Shown piece by piece: positions 29,901 through 34,525 of a stretch of DNA of 64,000 bases. The stretch is taken from NCBI GenBank assembly GCA_964550025.1, contig CAZJYI010000017.1, positions 1-64,000 of the forward strand. Direction: 5' to 3'. The stretch comes from CAZJYI01 sp964550025. GTDB taxonomy: Bacteria > Verrucomicrobiota > Kiritimatiellia > UBA8416 > CAYOBW01. The stretch's first letter is position 1, and every line of letters starts with the position of its first letter. The notes beneath the pieces are model-generated. The model saw only the letters and a program-made list of their open reading frames with translations. It made no database searches and was not told the DNA's origin. The translations under genes were made by a program, and so were the position numbers.

Positions 29901-30906
29901 TTCGACCAACCCCGCCAACATCAAGAACCTCGTGGATGGCGAACTCCTGATCGGTCAGGGGCGGAGCAACGCCGGGGCCTGGAGCGATCGCTTCCTGGGC
30001 GACATTGCCGAGATCGTCATCTACGACCGCGCGCTAAGTAGCGACGAGCTCAACAAGGTCGGCTACTACCTCGAGCAGAAGTACGGGCTCACGACCACCT
30101 ATGCGCCCGAGGCGTCCGAGTTCGTTAGCCCGCCGTCCTACGCGCTTGACGGTTCGACGTGGAGCGAGGGTTTCGAGGCCGTCTATCATCTGAGCGAGGT
30201 CGGGGGCACGCGTTACGACAGCACGCTGAACAACCACAACGGCACGCCGATGAACGGTGCCACGAGCGCCGTCGGCCGCGTGGACGGGTGCGCCGAGTTC
30301 TTCCGCCCCGGAAGCGATACCGACAATGGCGACTACATCGATCTGCCGAGGAACTTCGGTCTGTTCGACGGGTCACAGCAATTCTCGGTCAGCATGTGGC
30401 TGAAACCGACGTCGTTGCCGACGAGTAGCGGCAGTTCGAGAGACCCCATTGCGTTGGCGATGTTTGGTGAACGCAACTTCTTCATGCCACTCGGGGACGG
30501 GTCTCCGACGGATCAGCACATGGGCTCCCGCGTCTATCAGAGCGGCGGCTGGAATTCGCCCTGCAGCATAGGGCCGCTGTCGGTTGGGACATGGTACCAT
30601 GTGGCCACCACGTTCACGACCAGCGGGGCTGGCAACTGGAAGATGTACAGGGATGGCGGCACAGAGATTAACACCGGGTCGCGCACCGGCACGATCTCTT
30701 CGCGGTCCGAAGAAAACGGCATTGGCGGCGCCACCGCCGGCGACAGACGCTGGTTCGACGGTTCCATCGACGAGGTCCGCATCTCCCGGGTCGTCCGGTC
30801 CCCCGACTGGGTCCAGGCCACGTACGGCAACATGAGCAACAACGGCGCGTTCAACGCCTACGGCACGACTCAGGCCGGTCCGCCGACGCTGTTCATTCTG
30901 CGATAA
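8986..30906 (+). CDS. Giant modular extracellular protein (about 7,306 aa)
   Basis: A single uninterrupted frame of 21.9 kb. I chose ATG 8986 over an in-frame ATG at 8911 because it puts a basic region and hydrophobic signal peptide at the true N-terminus and follows GGGGG. Modules include four-residue-type landmarks (Tyr-Trp-Gly-Thr-Ser-Asp-Gly-Gly) repeated about 23 times by eye in two alternating fibronectin-like repeat types. Three copies of an unnamed 440-residue module lie at 9112-10440, 19594-20922 and 26755-28100. LamG/ConA-like domains lie near 13770, 15150, 18300, 21560, 24735, 25430, 29380 and 30130. There are Calx-beta units (17610, 22880, 24065, 28715), DUF2341 units (17950, 24400, 29050), a lectin-like unit (12280-13150), a CBM-like unit (16455-16990) and a PA14-like insertion (23380-23870). 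I see no catalytic domain. An extracellular glycan-binding or adhesion role is inferred. Confidence 0.9.
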   Translation: MKTSECCSRPRRGGVGPFYLGLWVSVSLIFAVLIAPSADGKQGDISIFREATAGETVSTSVFTHDFDTTVRVATASHNLSGGSSIQCEAGYHLVLYSARFDDPGDNGNQRAEIQTWLNLAGANQRIGWSQCYIRRQNGDMEGITAGGGIIYVAADNDALLLRSQRTCQGDDGIVREPDASSIQLIKLDDTWDYCRLSRTSNQTGPGTAFSNVTYNSQEELDTGSFAHTSGSADIALKTAGHYLILANTHIRSTANRRCGFVQRLTLDGTQVPGSRSTVYLRGNANSDSCYDGAMTVAMIVETTGANQILNVECLKEDSGTTCSMLANRTAITIAKLPDTGNYIRLDDSGTDNFNPNSVTALGWDTELEADACFDHNDNQIGVVEGDNYLFFCAVYDDEDNGQRVKWWQRWRKNGTSIYPYGTTGRYSRDRTDGGGGSQKSGNRSGLVTELLYNDYVETVSERLGNGGTMTADVKGVQSVQLSSILWPAGWPQVRNYGPGATNVQVSTAYLNGELESTGGSATALWVYFGTNDGGEVSGNWDSNAYFGANMSVDTYSTNVTGLDSGVTYYYRFAASNATTNVWASYVKSFTTLAPPVVTNGAGADTRVAGVTMNGELTLGGTADVTIYWGRGDGDTNHTAWANTNAFGTLAEGTFATGQHWAATLSDVNITNISQALTGGVSRANDAWTVTGSGNDIYGTADSFHFAYTQLTGDFDLYCRAGDLTGGTHSWRKGGIMAREALTNDSMNAFILRSPVGGQNRISFQHRVTNGAASASVNANGFTDSHYWLRLVRSGDVFSGYWASDVGGTPGSWSQMGTNITVDMSAQVYVGLAVTAHNAAELTSCTFDKLGGLKSSEDELLYGVEHYYRTYATNTYGEDWADASVAFHTEPPIGVGIVNDAASNIAETSATFNGTLNGTGSVFDVLVYWGTSDGGTDPGSWGNTNVIGSYTNVGPTALTYNASLASGVEYFYAFCATNGATNMWATPSESIETVSAPTIDNSAGAVAGMATATLRGELTDGGLGDITVYWGTFDGGIIHGNWENTNSLGELLEGTFETVATDDLLYGVTYTYRCYVTNSADDDWSGPQTFDPLAPTRGYVEAGTVVATDTWTTVSLDYRFVDPVVACVVNYATNSFPVVARVRNVGPTSFDVKLQNPGDLSNVVADAVHYVVMEEGTNQLPDGRKIEAQRVLSDETNENDNWTANRQEKITFGHTFTTPVVLGQVMTHNDARWSAFWSNDGGGSGGSGNPANSTDCYVGKHVASDNDIVRTNETLGIVVVEAGTGSIDGVPYEAGLGAVSIQGVDDSPPYPYTLSAFSSTPEVGVVCQTAMKGADGSWVCLYGASPLTPASVSMASDEDQILDEERSHAPEPAFYWIFGTALGYGQDLYVTNQPPSAISSNSAVFHADLYGAESIFDLYVYWGTSDGGTNAGSWANTNFVGTYTNVAPANISYTNTSLLGSTDYHYTFFASNQHQTMWADPSMSFSTLDNPNISNGSGADVAVGGATLNGDLIAAGSAEVTVYWGTSDGGTTHSAWQNTNSMGTLINGTFSTNETGLLYGIRYYYRCYATNALGEDWANSTETFLTTRYVPPATPGADFMTDASEDTDGDNRWEDVVLGNPSGLDFELDDSPAVTRVTGVSSYQGISAAYDFPGGSTGQEAGALLSDSGTSTYRSFQDPPGPLESGDWTVQDVTMEMWFKPDTLTHGPSNGQILFEDGGGTGYGIFINDNLLQLRKHPGSGLVSFDVSSITNEFIQAVGTYDVSAGAMALYVNGDSKGTASPGGGDWSGGDDAAVGTRGENNVGSLGNGQQNTESFDGKIAIFRVYRNQILTAGQISTNYQNIVGLTLGIANDPATAVTTNSATFNGTLTGSQGVMFDVYVYWGTSDGGTNVGSWGNTNFIGSYTNTPSQSVSYSASSLPAGTEHFYAFRASNAGETNWAEPSESVTTLEEPEVSNGTGADVAQGQATLNGDLIAGTTADVTVYWGTSDGGTSHGAWENTNSMGTVAETTFATNTSSDLLYGVQYYYRCYATNSAGDDWADSTASFLTVRPENDPVAGAYFEWDAARDVGGNAAWTSTTANAFTWTMASAQTPGDVSDARFRLLTKSYAFNAARATANDFHQGVPGDASNEDATFEFVLDTDGDNGVILESGGSGTGSQFDMHNGKLRAHVRPNATPITVEADLDSTDSNRFIHVVGVIDLGGQLTLYVDGTARDNASLGGVGDWSGTDNAGLGRVNGTSGSSGATSGQETGDFSGQIALMRFYRNTVFDAGDVTTNFEALYAATEIVNQPATSVSTNTATFNGTLRSRDAVYDVYVYWGTGDGGTNAASWGNTNFVGSYTNVVSTNVSYDATSLASGTEYFYTFMASNASEIIWAEPSESLETLEPPEVSNGTGADVAIGSATLNGELIAGTTADVTVYWGTSDGGTTHEAWEHTNTTVGSTAETTFSVGTTGELLYGVTYYYRCYATNSAGEDWANSTVSFTTKSPADVDTVYQQDSGTDGIVSLEAEHFTHNESPRSSHSWTLRTDGSASGGEAMEVTPNNQTSNEPYEPNHPRLDFRVNFVKTGTHYIWTRGMAPNVPASGNNDSVHSGLDTNIIATADRITGFNASYGWSKSTMDAPDASFDVTPTGDHVVNYWMREDGFVFDKFVLTTSGSYTPTGNGPAESPVVPGPPIGITNLAVSGVSTNAATFNGTLYATGSVFDVTVYWGTSDGGTNAGSWGNTNYVGTYTNAYSTNVSFSVNSLATGTEYFYAFSASNVSETTWGEPSTSFFTVGAPIASNSPATDVAATSATLNGLLAGNTYSADATIYWGLTDGGTTPSAWSNVSALGTVLRGAFSTGETVRAGGEYYFRCYATNAVGDDWADSSAIFTTLQASASIADVVVTEGDAGTVDAVFAVTMSDPCASNVTIQYVASNGTATAGDDFVAASGTLLVPAGVTSTQITVTVNGDTVFEHPDETFTLNLYNASNCTISDASATCTITDDDADVYLADWQYRMEVTFSGYGGASTLQNWPALVRLDELDIPGFDYDTFASDYGYDLRVGNGDRTRVLNFEIDRWDTNGESCVWVQVPELPAGGTNAWLYWGNPSDASLPSYATDGSTWASGHEGVWHMGETNALDSTPNSRNGTASGAPVAQSGYIGDAVNFTEASADFITIPGYSGVLGSAPRTLSAWIKTTDNDSIIMSWGTDAGSEKWIFRTQSANGTNGAIRIEVNGGYNVGTTAVTNDQWHYVVATFADDGSPNVQDVKLFVDGAQEVSSASLSYAVNTSVGEDVRIGRGHQAHDFNGPIDEARICSVARSADWILASYSNQVVGSAFNTFGTVSGQPLLDIGAGVTSRGINDADVTADLVSTGTAQTAVWLFWGTNDGGQVEAAWSSTQAFGTVSQPLPYTYTTNLNGLTDSTQYYYTYMASNTYGKSWAGTNFYTFGRPAIDNSAGATPYIDYAALNGNVVSTGGFATTVYTYWGTSDEGTSKSAWDHVITNGVLPEGAFSSNTVDDTYYGVTYYYRCYATNDNGDGWAPSSSSFQTLRPRGLMGLDVAIYRAATAGENITTATFTHDFDTTVREDARSYNLSGGTDVECAAGHYLVLYSSRFDDPGDDGNQRSEIQSWLQLDGSDQSVGWSQGYIRRQNGDFECVTAGGGIINVATDGDALRLLSARTDAEADGIIRENGATGIQLVKLDDLWDYCRLSRSSDTAGPGQSYADVTYDTQDELDTDSFAHTAGSGDVTLKTAGHYLVLANSYFVNNHSSRRTGLDQRLTLDGTQVDGSLTTVFLRANPDSDSCHDGAATAAMIIETTNANQVLNIECSREDVTATVDIIGGKTALTIAKLPDTGDYIRLDDNGTDNFNPATTAELGWNLEDEIDSCYTHTDSRIGVTIDDDYLFFCTLYEDDGIARAKWWQRWRKNGGTIYPYGTTGRYCRDASDGSGTNRKSGNRSGIVVDLVNGDYVETVSEQLGNTGTMAADVKGVQGMRLNSVSPLLPAIENLDASAIASTGATFNATLYATGAVYDVTVYWGETDGGVSEGGWDHTNSVGTYTNSTGAISYTVADGMTPTTYYYYTFKAWNDQETWWADPSTQFRTYGPPVIDNDGGAIVDVGYATLRGTLTYTGGVSTTVYTYYGDNDGGTTHGAWDLIITNGMMGEGSFSASTPTNLLYGLTYYYRCFATNMYGGAWADATTNFTTLVPEVEDLPVTENLVMWLKADDGVTHASGPVSAWADQSATGNDLSTRNGSPTYVGGQINGKPVVRLDGNDDMIRNSLIDFPTSEWSIFFVQKVQTVQNSMLFLMNGTTPGRVSTHVPYGNGTVFWDCGYNAAGSRLQVGGLTATNFSIWHYVSTDGGGSERQEIWQDGDLKANDANAVTISGASGSLFQLGSSNGSIYHDGDLAEFLVYKADLAAADRTDIGGYLAWKYGITSSYPAFTPPDPVMAITNSSVTNLAMNTATLRGTLRGSNTVFDLYVYYGTNDGGTAAAAWETNVYVGTYTNADYLPVSKDVTGLVADTEHFYTFMATNVSTNIWASPSESFQTMGSLIASNRTPAAITADSATLNGNLSWGGRGDVTIYWGPSDGGTDKGAWAHQVDFGELLAPSDVTTNLTGLLANEQYFYRCYATNDYTHDWADATTNFTTLPPSVSLGLSGSPITETSGQILLTATLGVESVSNVTVRLAFGAQPGDAVKDSDYTVSSTNIVVPAGNMSWNETVNGLDDAAQESNETIRVSIDSLVNGTNGSPTSVTGTITSDDPEVTNGTGPSGVGDDTATLSGLLTAGQSATVRFYYGTADGVMNAAAWDTNCYPNNVLLHKGYHDHNDDAYLNLDGNGGLMAETPYATVTLTTGPGNRGLDFNNDGDFQGSGAITNADYYENLFIGYFNAPETGSYEFRNAGDDDRAGIWLDLDQDDVFESSVAGLGSDRGEQLSWEDTNAKTVSLTGGQSYMIAFTHREGTAGSRADFRFKTPSMSAEAIVKPADAAQSGLWGTREMPEGIAFSSALTGLLANETYYYRAYATNDSLLAEDWADTAESFTTLSPALSIGDITVIEGQSGTTEAAFPITLTAGSAASVSVNFTTVNGTATAGSDYTATNGTFVIPAGVASTQLVVTVIADREDEVPSEDFSLELSVPVNCTIADSSAVCTITDDETRMHLEDWTYRMPISFDGYAGSETLTDWPALVRLDTGITGFDYADCSGGDGTDLRFVSEDFLQLLDYEVDTWDTNDESTVWVRIPELPPGGTNIWMYWGNDDLLTEAIAAPTDVSDCVLWLRADLGVQTSGTNVTGWLDQSGNGHDLAQTNATDQPVLENNVVGGKPVVRFSADSQYLRRTNALGITGNAAVTVFMVVESDGVNRRALQFGEANGTAQQCIAFTTDSSIRYNNGNSEHLYDKMYNGFGIGTWMVPAGGTYSDGRFFKNGDEKYQTGSGGSGNAKNLLDGETLIGQGRNAGSWNDRFLGDIAEIIVYERELSSEERNSVGHYLEEKYGLATRYTMPAAYADDGAVWSADHEAVFHMNETSALDATENTRNAYASGTPATAVGQIGDTVNFTKANGDFLTVTGYKGRVGTAARTMSAWIKTTENDASIMSWGANNPGQKWNYRVQTSNGSNGAIRVEVNGGANVGMTDLRDDQWHYVVGTFADDGSPTVQDILFYVDGVADGSSYGGSTTINTASGNDVRIAQDFADRYFNGPIDEARISSVVRSADWIMASYSNQCTGSSFTTFGERFALASPEIEIVLGAQNIGPFDADLTATLLSTGDAPTTVWAYWDTTNHGTNDPALWGNTNAFGLVTNLPPVALSTNISGLPQSTVHWYAYRASNSYAESWDVTSFETLEGPEVNNGTGATARVGSATLSGELTAGTSADIYIYWGREDGGTTKGNWQYVESLGAYAETSFTSDVTAYYGETYYYRCYASNAAGSAWATSTTNFATLTSGSPGDIAIYREAGGADGIAQGATMTHDWDTTVRAAASSYTLSSGTDVQCKAGHHLVLYSSRFDDPTQSNGERSELNSWLTLAGAALPIGRSQGYIRRQHGTEFECVTAGGGIIVVENDGDVVRLLSQRTDNQNDDVQREPGWSAIQLMRLDSAWDYCRLSRMSNVAGPGSAGTFVDVTYDTQDELDSGSFGHTGGSGDITLKTAGHYLVLANTHFVGTHNGRRNGWVQRLTLDGAQVDGSRTTVLIRGNPNSDNCYDGAASAAMIIETTGDNQVLNVECMKEDGAAGANIIGGKTAVTIARLPDSADYIRLDDSGTQDFNPASLTALTWDTELERDAGSFTHSGSQIGVTVDDDYLFFCALYEDDDAATRPKWWQRWRKNGSAIYNYGHTARYSRNANDSSGTNHKSGNRSAIIVDLLNGDYVETVCSRLAQGGVMSADVKGVQGMRIGSAFAQAVENAAATDVGTTNATLNGTISIPGKVFDVYVYYGTNDGLAVVGNWDASALLGEYANVSGQAVDYDATGLTQDTTYYYRFVLSNDVGTAWASPSASFSTMGSIVISNRTATSIAQTSATIRGELVSGGSGDTYVYWGPTDGGMVPTSWSYDISYGVLSSLPTQLESNVTGLLANETYHYRYYATNAVSAEWAPSTMTFTTAVASVSIAGTSVTEGNSGTVNAAFTVTLSHTSATDVAVNYDVDDYTATAGSDYVDVSDTLTIPAGQLSGQFTVAVIGDLVTESSEAFTVTLSSPSNCTIATATATGTIVDDDIGTELKNWRYKMKITFNGYTGSTTLSNFPALVVFNDSLPNFGYDQFVSPDGWDLRFTDASESQYLSYEIEDWNTSGDSHVWVKVPELSGTDTYIWAYWGNQDLLENDVDSPDQVPGCVLWLDASDIDGQGDGSLGDPANGGAVATWVDKSGKSHDVAQSTGADRPTRIESVVGGRPVVRFSANNHYLTRSDALGFSGNSAMTVFMVIEADDGVGRRAVHLGNASGASQQTIAFSTDSSFRYNNGNRIFAGDPMSGAFGIGTWMTEIGGTYGSGRFFKNGDEKSQTGSTNPANIKNLVDGELLIGQGRSNAGAWSDRFLGDIAEIVIYDRALSSDELNKVGYYLEQKYGLTTTYAPEASEFVSPPSYALDGSTWSEGFEAVYHLSEVGGTRYDSTLNNHNGTPMNGATSAVGRVDGCAEFFRPGSDTDNGDYIDLPRNFGLFDGSQQFSVSMWLKPTSLPTSSGSSRDPIALAMFGERNFFMPLGDGSPTDQHMGSRVYQSGGWNSPCSIGPLSVGTWYHVATTFTTSGAGNWKMYRDGGTEINTGSRTGTISSRSEENGIGGATAGDRRWFDGSIDEVRISRVVRSPDWVQATYGNMSNNGAFNAYGTTQAGPPTLFILR
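9112..10440 (+). repeat. Unnamed 440-residue module, copy 2
   Basis: N-terminal copy in the giant gene, directly after the signal peptide, as in copy 1. Conserved landmarks are Trp-Asp-Tyr-Cys-Arg-Leu-Ser-Arg, Val-Lys-Trp-Trp-Gln-Arg-Trp-Arg-Lys-Asn-Gly and Asp-Val-Lys-Gly-Val-Gln. Confidence 0.65.
19594..20922 (+). repeat. Unnamed 440-residue module, copy 3
   Basis: Internal copy lying between two fibronectin-like pairs. It keeps the same Trp-rich landmark (Lys-Trp-Trp-Gln-Arg-Trp-Arg-Lys-Asn-Gly) and Cys positions as copies 1, 2 and 4. Confidence 0.65.
26755..28100 (+). repeat. Unnamed 440-residue module, copy 4
   Basis: Internal copy closest to copy 1 of the other gene: both start Gly-Asp-Ile-Ala-Ile-Tyr-Arg-Glu-Ala-Gly-Gly-Ala-Asp and share His-Asp-Trp-Asp-Thr-Thr-Val-Arg. 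This suggests exchange between the two paralogous genes. Confidence 0.65.
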
Positions 30907-30910
30907 GAGC

Positions 30911-30935
30911 TGCGCCTGTCGGGCCGACGGGCGCA
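30911..30935 (+). terminator. Hairpin just after the giant gene
   Basis: An 11-bp stem (TGCGCCTGTCG with CGACGGGCGCA, one G-T pair) and a 3-base loop begin five bases after the stop. There is no T tract, so intrinsic termination is likely but not certain. Confidence 0.45.
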
Positions 30936-31734
30936 GGGCTACCGGGCTCGGCGCGCCGGCCGCCGGCATGATGCACCATGCAAGGCCGAGCGCGAAAAGC
31001 CAACGGGTGACGATCGGGTTGGGAAATGGTCCAGGCGACCGCACAGCCGGCCCCCGGGAGAGAGGGCGAAAGGGAGAACCAGGGTTCTCCCTCACTCGTC
31101 AACCGCTCTCGTCGCCGTTCTCGTCAACCGACTCTTTCTCTTTCCGGTGGACGATAGCGGGCGACCAGCCTTCGCGCTACGCGCTGCGGCCTGGCACGCG
31201 AGAACGGATCACGATTCCCTCCGGTCGTTCTTCTTCTCACTACCCTCGTCAACATGTGCGTGAGGATGCACCGGCTCCGAGGCGCGATCCTCCACGCGGT
31301 TGATGGATGCAATCACCATCCGGTGGTGCAGTCGAGGCGTCTGGGAATCGCGCGTTTTCCGTTCTGCATCTCCCACATCGTCTTCCCTACTCTAACCCCT
31401 ACTCTAACCCGTACTCTCCCGAGAGCAGGGGAGAGAGTAGGGGCTGGAGTAGGGGGTCAAGACTCCCGTGCTCACTTCCTGTCTCCTCTCATCCATCAGG
31501 CGCACTGGGCGGCTTGACGTCGTGAATACGGGGGATTGAGTTGCGCGACGGGCGGACGTAGGCTAGCCGGGGAGGATGGAGTGTCGACGTGCGCTGAGGA
31601 AACGACCACGGGCAACTTGCCATGAACCTTTTTCGCCTGCCGGACGATTAACTTCCAAACCGGGCTGTTGTGAGGAAGGGCGGCAGGCGCTCTGCGCCTA
31701 CCGGGCCCGGTGACCACTAATAAGAGGAAGTCGA
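30936..31734. other. Long intergenic region with inverted repeats
   Basis: About 800 bases without a credible gene; the small open frames here have no family features or ribosome sites. It carries a strong inverted repeat at 31071-31092 (AGGGAGAACC with GGTTCTCCCT), a short-period tandem repeat at 31385-31456, and a second hairpin-like GC motif near 31679-31710. An AAGAGGAAG ribosome site lies at the end for the next gene. Confidence 0.5.
31385..31456 (+). repeat. 12-base tandem repeat forming an inverted repeat
   Basis: The left arm has two copies plus a partial third of TACTCTAACCC(C/G). The right arm (31429-31456) is the approximate complement (GAGAGTAGGGG, GGAGTAGGGGG). The whole could fold into a long imperfect hairpin. 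Confidence 0.5.
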
Positions 31735-33882
31735 ATGCGTAGCGTCACAGTGTCCCGGTGTCGTCTTGTCCTGTTGGCCTGTTGCTGTCTCGCCCTTGGT
31801 CTTTCGCACACGTTTGCCCAGACCACCACCAATTCAGCTTCCGACGCGGCGCACGATCTTCCCGCGATGGTTGTGACGGCGACGCGCGACCAGCGTCTTC
31901 TGAAGGACGCGCCGTATGCGACCGGCCTTCTTCCTGCCGATACGCTTCGGTTGGATAAGGCGGCACGATCGGTCCCCGAGGCGCTCGAGAACGAACCCAG
32001 CACGCTCATCCAGAAGACGGCGCACGGGCAGGGTTCCCCCTACATCCGCGGCTTCACCAGCCAGCGCAACCTGATGATGATCGACGGTGTTCGTCTCAAC
32101 AACTCCGTGTTCAGGGAAGGCCCCAACCAGTATTGGAATACCGTCGATTCCATGAGCCTGGGCCGGATCGAGCTGGTGCGCGGCCCGTTTTCAGCCCTCT
32201 ACGGCAGCGATGCGATCGGCGGTACGGTGAATGCCATCACGCGGGGCGCGAGTGACCTGAGGGCGGACAGCGATTGGGACCGTCGGCTCAACTACCGCTA
32301 CAGCAGCGCCGAAGATTCGCACATTGCCCGCGCCGAGTCGATCGGCAGGATGACCGACAGCATGGTCCTGACGCTGGGATACACCTTCAAGGACTTCGGC
32401 GACCTCGAGGGTGGCAGCGATGTCGGCACCCAGGAGAAGACCGGCTATGACGAGCTCGATTGGGACGCCAAGCTCGAGTACTTCCTCAGCGACGATGCCT
32501 ACCTCGTGCTGGCCCACCAGAGCGTCGACATCGATGATGCCTGGCGGACGCACAAAACGATCTACGGAATCGACTGGGGGGGGCTTTCGGTCGGCAAGGA
32601 ACTGCACAGGATTCTCGACCAGGATCGCGATCTGACCTACCTGCAATACCACCAGTACAACATGGACGGTTTTGCCGAGGAATTCCACGCGGGCATTTCG
32701 CACCATCTCCAGTCGGAGGAGCGCGACCGGCTGCGTACCGGGAATCGCCACGATATCCAGGGATTCGATGTCAACACGCTCGGCGCCTTCTTCTCGCTGA
32801 AGTCCCCGTCCCGCATTGGCACCTTGATATACGGCGCGGAGTACTACCACGACGAGGTCGACTCCTACAAATATACGCTCAATGCCGATGGTTCGGTGAA
32901 GAAGACGGCCATCCAGGGGCCCGTGGGCGACGATGCGACGTACGACACGCTCGGCATCTACCTCCAGGACGAGATTTCCCTGGCCGAACGCCTCTCCCTG
33001 ATCCTGGGCGGCCGCTACGAGTATGTGCGGGCCGATGCCGATGCCGTCGAAGACCCGCGGACGGGTGAGCAAGTGTCGGTGTCGGGCGATTGGAACGACG
33101 TGGTCGGCAGCGCCCGTGCGCTCTACTACCTCAACGAGAGCAAGTCACTGAGCGTCTTTGCCGGCGTGTCGCAGGGCTTTCGGGCCCCCAACCTGTCGGA
33201 CCTGACCCGGTTGGACAGCGCGCGCACCGATGAGATCGAGACGCCGTCGCCGGACCTCGATCCCGAAGACTACGTGTCCTGTGAGGTCGGGTTGAAGGCG
33301 GACACGGAAAAACTCTCAGCCCAGCTCGCGTACTACTACACGTCGGTCGACGGCATGATCGTCAGGACGCCGACCGGCCGCATGATCGACGGCGACTACG
33401 AGGTCACCAAGAAGAACGCGGGTGACGGCTACATTCAGGGCGTCGAGCTCGATGCCAGCTACCGCTTCCTGAGCGACCTGACGGCCTTTGGGAACTTCAC
33501 CTGGCAGGATGGGGAAGTGGACACCTATCCGACCTCCGAGGCCCGGCTCGCCACGGAGTACATCAGTCGCCTGATGCCTCCCACCGGGAGGGTCGGCCTC
33601 CGCTGGGACATCGCTGACAGGTACTGGCTCGAAGGCGCCTGCACCATCGCGGCCGACGCGGACAAGCTGTCTACGCGGGATCAGTCCGATACGAGCCGCA
33701 TCCCGCCGGGCGGCACACCGGGCTACACCGTCTGCGACATCCGCGCCGGCTGGGACTGCAGCGACAGTCTCGCCCTGTCGGTTGCGGTCGAGAATATCAC
33801 CGACGAGGACTACCGTATCCACGGCTCCGGCCTGAACGAGGCCGGCCGCAACTTCATCGTCGCCGTGGAAGGGACGTTCTGA
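31735..33882 (+). CDS. TonB-dependent outer-membrane receptor
   Basis: A 715-residue protein with an N-terminal signal peptide (hydrophobic stretch about residues 9-28). A TonB-box-like Met-Val-Val-Thr-Ala-Thr-Arg and a plug domain follow (about 45-160), with Tyr-Ile-Arg-Gly-Phe, Met-Ile-Asp-Gly-Val-Arg-Leu-Asn and Leu-Val-Arg-Gly-Pro-Phe-Ser-Ala-Leu-Tyr-Gly-Ser. The 22-strand barrel ends in a C-terminal Phe, as expected for BAM-inserted proteins. It resembles the FepA/heme-receptor type. The substrate is not determined; the neighbouring metal efflux and Feo genes suggest iron, heme or another metal complex. The start is set by AAGAGGAAG at 31721-31729. It imports a ligand across the outer membrane using TonB energy; no tonB/exbBD is in the window. 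Confidence 0.9.
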   Translation: MRSVTVSRCRLVLLACCCLALGLSHTFAQTTTNSASDAAHDLPAMVVTATRDQRLLKDAPYATGLLPADTLRLDKAARSVPEALENEPSTLIQKTAHGQGSPYIRGFTSQRNLMMIDGVRLNNSVFREGPNQYWNTVDSMSLGRIELVRGPFSALYGSDAIGGTVNAITRGASDLRADSDWDRRLNYRYSSAEDSHIARAESIGRMTDSMVLTLGYTFKDFGDLEGGSDVGTQEKTGYDELDWDAKLEYFLSDDAYLVLAHQSVDIDDAWRTHKTIYGIDWGGLSVGKELHRILDQDRDLTYLQYHQYNMDGFAEEFHAGISHHLQSEERDRLRTGNRHDIQGFDVNTLGAFFSLKSPSRIGTLIYGAEYYHDEVDSYKYTLNADGSVKKTAIQGPVGDDATYDTLGIYLQDEISLAERLSLILGGRYEYVRADADAVEDPRTGEQVSVSGDWNDVVGSARALYYLNESKSLSVFAGVSQGFRAPNLSDLTRLDSARTDEIETPSPDLDPEDYVSCEVGLKADTEKLSAQLAYYYTSVDGMIVRTPTGRMIDGDYEVTKKNAGDGYIQGVELDASYRFLSDLTAFGNFTWQDGEVDTYPTSEARLATEYISRLMPPTGRVGLRWDIADRYWLEGACTIAADADKLSTRDQSDTSRIPPGGTPGYTVCDIRAGWDCSDSLALSVAVENITDEDYRIHGSGLNEAGRNFIVAVEGTF

Positions 33883-33977
33883 GGCGGGCTCGTTTCCGCT
33901 TGAAATGCCGCTGCCGGTCTGATAACCGTGTTGCTTCCCGTTGAGTATCGTTGCGGGGCGCAGACACGGTTTCGACT

Positions 33978-34382
33978 ATGCGAACGATCGCGATTATCCT
34001 GGTTGCTTGCATCGGTTGCACGATGCTGCACGATACGCTCTGCCACGGTGCCGACACCATTCTGCCGGAGGAACGGTGTAGCGAGGACCCCCATGGTGAC
34101 GGTGTGCCGGGGCATGACGCTCACTGCCCGCACCCATCAGCGCCCTCCCGGGGCGGCGACCATCACGACGACTGCGCGCATGACCATGAGCTGGTGTTGG
34201 TCTTTGCCAAGAAGGTCCCCAATAGACTGCTACAGTTGTCGCTCCGTCGGCCGTGCACCCTGGATTGTCATCCATCCGTGTCCTTGCCCTGCGTCGCTTC
34301 GGGCCCTTCGTTCCGGACTGCCGATCGCTTTTCAGTGCCCTGCCTGCCTCTCTATCTGAAGACGAGCGTCCTGCGGCTGTAG
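33978..34382 (+). CDS. Small exported His/Cys-rich protein
   Basis: A 134-residue product with an N-terminal hydrophobic stretch (Ile-Ile-Leu-Val-Ala-Cys) that could be a signal or lipoprotein peptide. A His/Asp/Cys-dense middle follows (several His-Asp, His-His-Asp-Asp-Cys and His-Asp-His clusters), then a basic C-terminal part. ATG 33978 was chosen over 33951 because the signal peptide starts there; no strong ribosome site is visible. It lies directly upstream of the metal RND efflux genes, in the position where small metal-binding periplasmic proteins are often encoded. A metal-buffering or sensing role is inferred only from composition. The 3' end overlaps a longer open frame of the next gene, whose true start is probably downstream. 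Confidence 0.55.
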   Translation: MRTIAIILVACIGCTMLHDTLCHGADTILPEERCSEDPHGDGVPGHDAHCPHPSAPSRGGDHHDDCAHDHELVLVFAKKVPNRLLQLSLRRPCTLDCHPSVSLPCVASGPSFRTADRFSVPCLPLYLKTSVLRL

Positions 34383-34525
34383 TCCCGAGCCGCCCCCGAC
34401 CATCTGTTTCTCTGCACCTGTCGCGATCCCCCGTTCGATACGGTGCACGTTACCTGTTGCATTCCGCGGGGACCACGAACGGTCCCATGACGGAACCAAA
34501 CTCACAGGAGAAAGCAACAACCGTC

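Noticed and set aside
34253..34525. N-terminal extension of the CzcC-like protein
   Set aside because: It overlaps the His/Cys-rich gene and would bury the lipoprotein signal.
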